Source of the DNA: Bacteroidales bacterium
GTDB taxonomy: Bacteria > Bacteroidota > Bacteroidia > Bacteroidales > Bacteroidaceae
Length of the DNA: 18,617 bases
Assembly: GCA_004556745.1 (NCBI GenBank)
Contig: SFFY01000044.1
Location: 1 to 18,617 of the forward strand
Reading direction: 5' to 3'
Shown here: positions 14,053 to 18,617 of the stretch, piece by piece
Layout: the number at the start of each line of letters is the position of its first letter
Position numbering within the stretch: position 1 is the first letter of the stretch
Notes under the pieces: model-generated
What the model was told of the DNA's origin: nothing
The model's database searches: none
The model's input: only the letters and a program-made list of their open reading frames with translations
Position numbers and translations under genes: made by a program

Positions 14053-14182
14053 ATTTTTTTGCCCACGAATCTCACGAATAACTGCGCATGAATTAGTGAA
14101 AATTCGTGCGACCGTACAGGTCGCCATTTAATTCATTGAAAATGTTTCGTGTAGATTCGTGAGATTCGTGGGCAAAAAAAAT
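14053..14182. repeat. 130-bp element bounded by 27-28 bp inverted repeats
   Basis: The left arm 14053-14079 (ATTTTTTTGCCCACGAATCT...) and right arm 14155-14182 differ only by one T in the T-run. A central hairpin GCGACC/GGTCGC (14108-14113 and 14119-14124) and inner near-repeats (AATTAGTGAAAATTCGTG against AATTCATTGAAAATGTTTCG) fill the interior. No coding sequence. The form suggests a MITE-like element. It lies between the terminator and the converging hypothetical gene. Confidence 0.7.
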
Positions 14183-14210
14183 ACGTGGGGTAATTCGTCA
14201 TCAGGTTAGT

Positions 14211-14810
14211 TTATTTCAACTCTTCGTGGCTAATGCCCAGAGCCGACATCAGCGAGTAGCCGAGGATTTCAGAATAAAAGCCGCGCCCCGTCTGCGGCTG
14301 CATGGCAAAGAGCGTCACCTCCTTGCCGCGCTCCGCCTTAGCGCAAAGCGAGCGCACGCGGTCGCCATACTCCTCCATATTGCCCACAACCATCAATCGC
14401 TCAACGCCCTTTGCCTCAAACAGCGCAGAGAGCGATTCGCAAAACAGGTCGGCGGCAGAGACAATCGGCTCAACGGGGCAGCACGACATCTGAAACTCGC
14501 CCAAAGCATCCTTAAACGCCTGCCCGTCCAACTCGGCAAACGAGGCAGGGCGGACGTTATCGAACGCGGTCTTCTCCTTGCCATGGAGAAAGGCAACCTG
14601 AATCTGGTTGTCTCCGGCTTTCAGCCCGCCGTCCAAAGCGATGCAATCGAGCCAATGGCAAAGGTCGGCAGGCGGAATGCGCCGCCCGATCATACGCTCA
14701 AAATTAACGATTAGGTCAAATGCCACGGCATCCAGATAGTCGGCATCAACCAGTATGACATTTGGTTGCCACGCGGTGGTTTGCCCTTCGGCTTGTGCAG
14801 GATTATTCAT
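14211..14810 (-). CDS. Conserved Bacteroidales hypothetical protein (possibly NYN/PIN-like)
   Basis: I do not recognise this 199-residue soluble protein with certainty; it may be the family Bacteroides annotations list as DUF6621. The N-terminal part has VILVDADYLDAVAFDLIVNFERMIGR and DCIALDGGL, acidic residues at strand ends as in NYN/PIN-type nuclease folds, and a later strand LMVVGNMEEYGDRVRSLC that would fit. No full catalytic set can be named. It is the last gene of the rplY-pth-S4 operon, 6 bp after the S4 protein gene, which suggests a link to RNA or translation. No signal peptide or membrane segment is seen. Confidence 0.7.
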   Translation of the reverse strand: MNNPAQAEGQTTAWQPNVILVDADYLDAVAFDLIVNFERMIGRRIPPADLCHWLDCIALDGGLKAGDNQIQVAFLHGKEKTAFDNVRPASFAELDGQAFKDALGEFQMSCCPVEPIVSAADLFCESLSALFEAKGVERLMVVGNMEEYGDRVRSLCAKAERGKEVTLFAMQPQTGRGFYSEILGYSLMSALGISHEELK

Positions 14811-14816
14811 AGTTTT

Positions 14817-15242
14817 TCAATCATCAAGGTCAAAATCAAAATCGTCGCTGAACATCGGCACTTCCTCTGCGAAATCGTCGAGGGCGCGGCGTTCCTTCTT
14901 GGTAGGCCGCCCCGTGCCGCGTGCCCGGTCAATAAACCCGCTGATGCGGCTCATCTCAAGGAGTTCGTACTGCTCGGGGGCGGTGATATTTTCCAAAACC
15001 TCGGGCAGCAGTTTCGCGCCCACGCGCTTCTCGATGGGCTGGATCACTCGGAAGGTGTACGTGACGGGCGGCTTGCGCACACCGATGCGGTCGCCGGCTT
15101 TCACCGTGTGCGACGGTTTGGCAGTGCGGTCGTTAATGGTCACGCGGTTGTTCTTACAGGCATCGGCGGCAATGGTACGCGTCTTGTAGATGCGTGCCGC
15201 CCAAAGCCATTTGTCCACCCGTGCTTCAGTAGGAGTTGCCAT
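14817..15242 (-). CDS. hslR: S4 domain RNA-binding protein (HslR/Hsp15-like)
   Basis: The 141-residue protein starts with an S4 RNA-binding domain (about 7-60: RVDKWLWAARIYKTRTIAADAC, then RVTINDRTAKPSHTVKAGD), the signature of Hsp15/HslR, which binds free 50S subunits holding a stalled nascent chain. After it come a conserved family extension (about 70-120, with GRPTKKERRALDDF) and an acidic tail (SDDFDFDLDD). Its ATG overlaps the pth stop by one base (TAATG), so translation is coupled. The gene order with pth and rplY links it to ribosome rescue and recycling. The hslR name is by homology; Bacteroidales members are usually just called S4 domain proteins. Confidence 0.88.
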   Translation of the reverse strand: MATPTEARVDKWLWAARIYKTRTIAADACKNNRVTINDRTAKPSHTVKAGDRIGVRKPPVTYTFRVIQPIEKRVGAKLLPEVLENITAPEQYELLEMSRISGFIDRARGTGRPTKKERRALDDFAEEVPMFSDDFDFDLDD

Positions 15243-15805
15243 TACTTATTATTAAATTGGTTCATAGCCACTTGAATACCCGAGAGGCAAAACGTCTTGA
15301 TTGCCTCGCCGGCAGTGTTCAGTCTTTCCTCCATGTGCGCCTCGTCCTCTTCGCCGAACTCGCCGAGCACAAAGTCCACCTGGCCGCCGCGCGGGAAGTC
15401 GTTGCCGATGCCGAAGCGCAGACGGGCGTACTGCTGTGTGCCGAGCACGGAAGAGATGTGCCGCAGGCCGTTGTGCCCCGCCTCGCTGCCCGAGGGCTTC
15501 AGGCGCAGTTTGCCGAACGGCAGAGCGAGGTCGTCGCACACCACCAGTACGCGCTCGATGGGGACTTTCTTCTCGTTCATCCAATAGCGCACGGCGTTGC
15601 CCGACAGGTTCATATACGTAGACGGTTTCAAGAGGATAAGCGTTTGGTTCTTCACTTTCAAAGTCGAGACGAAACCATAGCGCTTGTCCTCAAAAACAAT
15701 ATTGGACGCCCCGGCGAGAGCGTCCAATACACGGAATCCGATATTGTGACGGGTGCGGGCATATTCGTCGCCGATATTGCCCAGCCCCACAATCAGGAAA
15801 TTCAT
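15242..15805 (-). CDS. pth: Peptidyl-tRNA hydrolase
   Basis: Pth frees tRNA from peptidyl-tRNAs that drop off the ribosome. At 187 residues it is the usual length. The sequence begins MNFLIVGLGNIGDEYARTRH with Asn10 and the catalytic His20 in E. coli numbering, then the family motifs TYMNLSGNAV, VVCDDLALPFGKLRL (conserved catalytic Asp) and GSEAGHNGLRHI. It is followed with a one-base overlap by the S4 protein and preceded by rplY (26 bp gap), an rplY-pth pairing seen widely in bacteria. Confidence 0.97.
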   Translation of the reverse strand: MNFLIVGLGNIGDEYARTRHNIGFRVLDALAGASNIVFEDKRYGFVSTLKVKNQTLILLKPSTYMNLSGNAVRYWMNEKKVPIERVLVVCDDLALPFGKLRLKPSGSEAGHNGLRHISSVLGTQQYARLRFGIGNDFPRGGQVDFVLGEFGEEDEAHMEERLNTAGEAIKTFCLSGIQVAMNQFNNK

Positions 15806-15831
15806 TTTTCTTTTTCGGAAAAGTTTTAAGA

Positions 15832-16431
15832 TTAAGCCTTAGCAGCAGCAGCGGCAGCACCCATGGCAGCACGGGTCATCTTGACAGTGCAAACGATCAC
15901 TTCCTTCGGCGTAACGAGTTCGAGGCCTTCGAAAGAGAGCGAACCGGCCTTGATGCTCTTGCCGAGAGCGAGCGACGTAACGTCGATTTCGAGCTTCTCG
16001 GGGATCTGGCTGTAAAGAGCCTTCACGTTGAGCTTGCGCACCATCATCATCAGGCGACCGCCGGCGCGTACACCTTCGGCAAGACCCTTAGCGAATACGG
16101 GCACACCCATAACGATGGGCTTGGTCTCCGTTACTTCGTAGAAGTCAACGTGGAGCACATTGTCCTTAACGGCGTGCACCTGCACTTCTCTCATCACGGC
16201 CTTGTGAGCTTCGCCGTCGATGGTGAGGTCTACGAGATAGATGTTGGGAGTAAAATAAAGCTTGTTGATTTCGCGTTCGCTGGCATAGAAATGCAGGGCA
16301 ACGGGGTTGCCGTTTTCATCGCGCTTTTCTCCGTAGAGTACGCAGGGTACATTACCGCTTTTGCGGAGTTCCTTAGAGGCTTTCTTGCCGAGGTCGGCAC
16401 GGCTGATGCCATTGATAGAAATGTGCTTCAT
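15832..16431 (-). CDS. rplY: 50S ribosomal protein L25 (Ctc/TL5 family)
   Basis: L25 binds 5S rRNA on the large subunit. This 199-residue form is the long CTC/TL5 type: an N-terminal 5S-binding domain (about 1-95, GNVPCVLYGEKRDENGN, HAVKDNVLHVDFYEV) and a C-terminal beta domain (about 96-183). The tail is Ala-rich (MGAAAAAAKA), common in Bacteroidetes. First gene of a four-gene operon with pth, the S4 protein and a hypothetical. The promoter is at 16550-16580, leaving a leader of about 110 nt before the ATG at 16431. Confidence 0.96.
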   Translation of the reverse strand: MKHISINGISRADLGKKASKELRKSGNVPCVLYGEKRDENGNPVALHFYASEREINKLYFTPNIYLVDLTIDGEAHKAVMREVQVHAVKDNVLHVDFYEVTETKPIVMGVPVFAKGLAEGVRAGGRLMMMVRKLNVKALYSQIPEKLEIDVTSLALGKSIKAGSLSFEGLELVTPKEVIVCTVKMTRAAMGAAAAAAKA

Positions 16432-16549
16432 GATTTTGAATGAAATTTGTTTGTGTTACTCTAAATTAAGTTTTAATCGCTTAATTCGCCATCACACGAA
16501 AGAGCGGCTCACAAAAGGGCACGCTGTCCCGGTTCGGACAAATCGGCAG

Positions 16550-16580
16550 CAAATTTACGTCTTTTTCCTCATTCCGCAAA
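16550..16580 (-). promoter_or_regulatory. Promoter of the rplY operon
   Basis: On the minus strand TTTG (16580-16577) and TAAATTTG (16557-16550) are 19 nt apart, a canonical Bacteroidetes -33/-7 pair. The transcript would start near 16543. Confidence 0.85.
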
Positions 16581-16769
16581 GCCTTTTTCCTAATTCTCTG
16601 CTAAGATAATGGCGAATTGGGCATTTATTGAAGGCTTTTCCCGTCTGCCCCGCCCTAACGCTACCTCCATCTCGGCCAAAACAGGAACGTACAGAAAGCC
16701 CGTACACCTTCCAAGAAATCTTTCAAGCACATACCATTTACCCTATCTGACAATAAAATAAAGCTGCAG

Positions 16770-16870
16770 TTTATTAATCATGCCGAATAAAATGCCCGTC
16801 TTTGCATCGTTTGTTAATCATGACAAACAAAAACGGAAATCTGCCCTCATTTGTTAGTCGTAATTTATAG
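16770..16870. repeat. Three degenerate direct repeats spaced exactly 40 bp
   Basis: TTTATTAATCATGCCGAATA (16770), TTTGTTAATCATGACAAACA (16810) and TTTGTTAGTCGTAATTTATA (16850) start 40 bp apart. The middle unit is partly palindromic (TTTGT/ACAAA). This region, between the rplY promoter and the end of the PIG-L gene, has no gene that I can support. The rest of 16581-16915 shows nothing recognisable. Confidence 0.55.
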
Positions 16871-16915
16871 GCGATTTTCATCAGATAGGACCATATTCTC
16901 CACACTCTTACATCT

Positions 16916-17593
16916 TCAATACTCCCTTAACACCACCTCGAAAGCCTCCGCGTAGTTCACGCCCCATTGTCCGCCTCTCACAGCGGCCAATCCTGTGATA
17001 TATTCTGCTGAACGGGGGTGCGGATAAGGGCGCATTACACCTCGATACATAGACAACGCCTTGACCTTTGCCTCAACCCCTTCCATGCTGACCTCAACAT
17101 AGCAGTTAGGTTCAAAGCATTTCATAGCATTGTTAATTTTCCATTCCGTACACGAAGGCACTTCCATATACCAAAATTCCTTCACACGTTTCACCTCAGG
17201 ACGGCGCTGAAACAAACGAATGGCTTCTTGGCAAGCCATAGAGGTCTGCAAATGGTCGTTGTTAGTGTCGGCAGGATGATGAGTAATAATAATGTCCGGT
17301 TCGCTCTCCTTTATAGCAGACTCAATGAATTGCACCAACTTCAAATGCGGCACAGTATTCATTTCTATATTAGGGAACGTACCCTCATATTTTTTCTTCA
17401 CACCGAGGAAAGACACCGCAGCATCAGTATCCCCTTCAAGTTCTTCATCCGAAGGGCGAAAAGCCCGTGCCTTAGCCTCCGTGCACATGATGCACACTTC
17501 CACCCCGTCTCCACCACGCGACCATTTCCACATTGATGCGCCAGCCCCGAGCACCTCGTCATCGGGATGGGCAACTACCAGTAAATATTTCAT
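16916..17593 (-). CDS. PIG-L family deacetylase (LmbE-like)
   Basis: The 225-residue protein has the zinc-binding signature AHPDDE (residues 8-13) and the second motif HHPADTNNDH (105-114) with the typical Asp and His ligands, so it should remove acetyl groups from N-acetyl sugars. The start at 17593 gives the canonical KYLLVVAHPDDE N-terminus. No signal peptide, so action on a cytoplasmic or lipid-linked nucleotide-sugar product is likely. It lies 27 bp downstream of a sugar transferase on the same strand, which suggests modification of an O-antigen or capsule unit. Exact substrate unknown. Confidence 0.93.
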   Translation of the reverse strand: MKYLLVVAHPDDEVLGAGASMWKWSRGGDGVEVCIMCTEAKARAFRPSDEELEGDTDAAVSFLGVKKKYEGTFPNIEMNTVPHLKLVQFIESAIKESEPDIIITHHPADTNNDHLQTSMACQEAIRLFQRRPEVKRVKEFWYMEVPSCTEWKINNAMKCFEPNCYVEVSMEGVEAKVKALSMYRGVMRPYPHPRSAEYITGLAAVRGGQWGVNYAEAFEVVLREY

Positions 17594-17620
17594 AGAGTGT
17601 TTATATTTTTCAAAATAACC

Positions 17621-18274
17621 TTACAAATTATTTGCATATCCCACCAACCTATCATGCATCCATTGCGGATACTTACCGCAGGCAGTATAAAGGATGGCTA
17701 TCACCGTCCACGCAATCAGTTTCAAGTCCCCGAAGAACGAGGCGTGCTTCACATAATACACATCCAATTTCAAGCGGATCGGCAGCACCTTTTCGTTGTA
17801 TTCCGCCTCATCAGGGAACTGGTCGCCATAGATATAGTCCCAAAGGCTCGATTGAGAAGTCAGACCGCAAGGCACAGTGGCGGCTATGGCGTTCTCGCCG
17901 CCACGGGTAATCTCCACCTGATCCACGGCAGCAGGACGAGGACCGACAATCGACATAGTCCCATTCAAAATATTTATCAGTTGAGGCAATTCGTCAATTT
18001 TCAGTCTTCGCATAATCTTGCCCCACCAGAAAATTCTGTCCTGGTCAGGGCGCAGCGAAGCCTCACTCGCCCCGCGTGCCACGCGCATCGACCTAAACTT
18101 CCACATCTTAAATGTCTTGTTGTCCTTACCTACGCGGTTGGCGAAATAGAACAAAGGTCCCCAGTCACTTAGCAGCGTAGCGATAATGGAGAAAATCCAT
18201 ACAGGACTTGTGCCTACAATACCGATGAAGGCACACACGATATCAAAAAATCTTTTTGAAAAACGATACACCAT
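17621..18274 (-). CDS. Undecaprenyl-phosphate sugar-1-phosphate transferase (bacterial sugar transferase, PglC/WcaJ type)
   Basis: The enzyme starts glycan assembly by moving a sugar phosphate from a UDP sugar to undecaprenyl phosphate at the inner membrane. The 217-residue form is the minimal monotopic catalytic core: a hydrophobic N-terminal re-entrant helix (about 8-36, FFDIVCAFIGIVGTSPVWIF), the motif KFRSM (59-63), the catalytic Asp-Glu of IDELPQL (D94, E95) and the family signature NGTMSIVGPRP. It lies between the PIG-L deacetylase and a partial unknown gene, all on the minus strand, as in an O-antigen or capsule cluster. The specific sugar is not shown by the sequence; a diNAc-type sugar would suit the neighbouring deacetylase but is speculative. 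Confidence 0.93.
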   Translation of the reverse strand: MVYRFSKRFFDIVCAFIGIVGTSPVWIFSIIATLLSDWGPLFYFANRVGKDNKTFKMWKFRSMRVARGASEASLRPDQDRIFWWGKIMRRLKIDELPQLINILNGTMSIVGPRPAAVDQVEITRGGENAIAATVPCGLTSQSSLWDYIYGDQFPDEAEYNEKVLPIRLKLDVYYVKHASFFGDLKLIAWTVIAILYTACGKYPQWMHDRLVGYANNL

Positions 18275-18328
18275 AAAACAATAATGTTAGAAAGGGAATC
18301 ATCCTAAACACAATTCCCTTACAAGAAA

Positions 18329-18617
18329 TCACAACTTAGGGTTTCTGTCGAAAGCAAACCCAATAACAGTTCTTACCAAAGAGCTTATCGGACCATGAGG
18401 AGCATAATACTTGTATTTCCAGCCATTCCTGAAATAATTGGCAACAAGCTGAAAGCGCGTATTCCAGCCATTGTTCATTCCTATCTCACCGCCACCTTGC
18501 AATATGCACCACCAAAGCCGCTCCTCTATGGCCGTAAGACCCGACATTTGAGACGAACCTGACAGAATATTATCAGCAATTTTATTTATAGTTACAGAGA
18601 ACTGCCAGAACCCACAG
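18329..18617 (-). CDS. Partial CDS of unknown function, C-terminal end
   Basis: This frame is open to the window edge; the Met at 18547 is internal, since at least 23 codons upstream (FWQFSVTINKIADNILSG...) are also open. About 96 residues are visible, ending IGFAFDRNPKL. The sequence is rich in Trp, Tyr and Asn (ERLWWCILQGGGEIGMNN, NYFRNGWKYKYYAPHGP). I do not recognise the family; in position it belongs to the same polysaccharide cluster, 54 bp upstream of the sugar transferase, and could be a glycosyltransferase-like or processing protein. Confidence 0.6.
   Translation of the reverse strand, partial: CGFWQFSVTINKIADNILSGSSQMSGLTAIEERLWWCILQGGGEIGMNNGWNTRFQLVANYFRNGWKYKYYAPHGPISSLVRTVIGFAFDRNPKL

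Noticed and set aside
16432..16545. Ribosomal protein autoregulatory leader or riboswitch upstream of rplY
   Set aside because: The leader is about 110 nt but I see no conserved fold or stable stem that I can name.

Overview
The window looks like the chromosome of a Bacteroidales bacterium, most like Prevotellaceae and relatives. The signs are the Bacteroidetes promoter box TAnnTTTG at several gene fronts, AT-rich starts without Shine-Dalgarno sequences, type IX secretion (T9SS) sorting tails, a CotH/dockerin surface protein, and typical Bacteroidales forms of KdsA, KdsD, L25, Pth and an ECF sigma factor. Genus identification is inference.

Layout. 1-4675 (minus): two large secreted T9SS-type surface proteins, one with a cohesin-like fold and Listeria-Bacteroides repeats, the other a CotH-kinase protein with discoidin, dockerin and cohesin-like modules. 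4913-5000: tRNA-Ser(GGA). 5230-6294 (plus): radical SAM/SPASM protein closed by a strong terminator. 7039-8890: kdsA and kdsD, two steps of the Kdo (lipid A core sugar) pathway. 9387-12003: cardiolipin-synthase-like phospholipase D overlapping a membrane acyltransferase. 12094-12417: a very small secreted protein that is little more than a sorting domain. 12491-13976: ECF sigma factor, putative anti-sigma factor and CpxP-like periplasmic protein, in order as an envelope-stress module. 14211-16431 (minus): a compact rplY-pth-S4 protein-hypothetical operon. 16916-18617 (minus): end of a surface polysaccharide cluster (PIG-L deacetylase, sugar-phosphate transferase, partial unknown gene).

Taken together the genes concern the cell envelope: Kdo synthesis, cardiolipin, acyl transfer, polysaccharide initiation, envelope stress and secreted surface proteins, with a translation operon and a tRNA between them.

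The genes are mostly ordinary. The unusual content is between them: an unusually rich set of palindromic repeats. These include (i) five copies of a 14-bp hairpin whose stem bases covary, two of them lying between duplicated promoter boxes in front of genes; (ii) a three-hairpin array with inverted REP-like cores at 8955-9287; (iii) a roughly 200-bp imperfect palindrome with 21-bp palindromic tandem units at 6555-6752; (iv) opposed arrays of an 8-bp unit AGTARACR at two gene junctions; (v) a 27-28 bp inverted repeat bounding 14053-14182; (vi) a 20-bp palindrome that occurs both upstream of kdsA and inside the end of the CpxP-like gene. I see no prophage, transposase, CRISPR or defence system.
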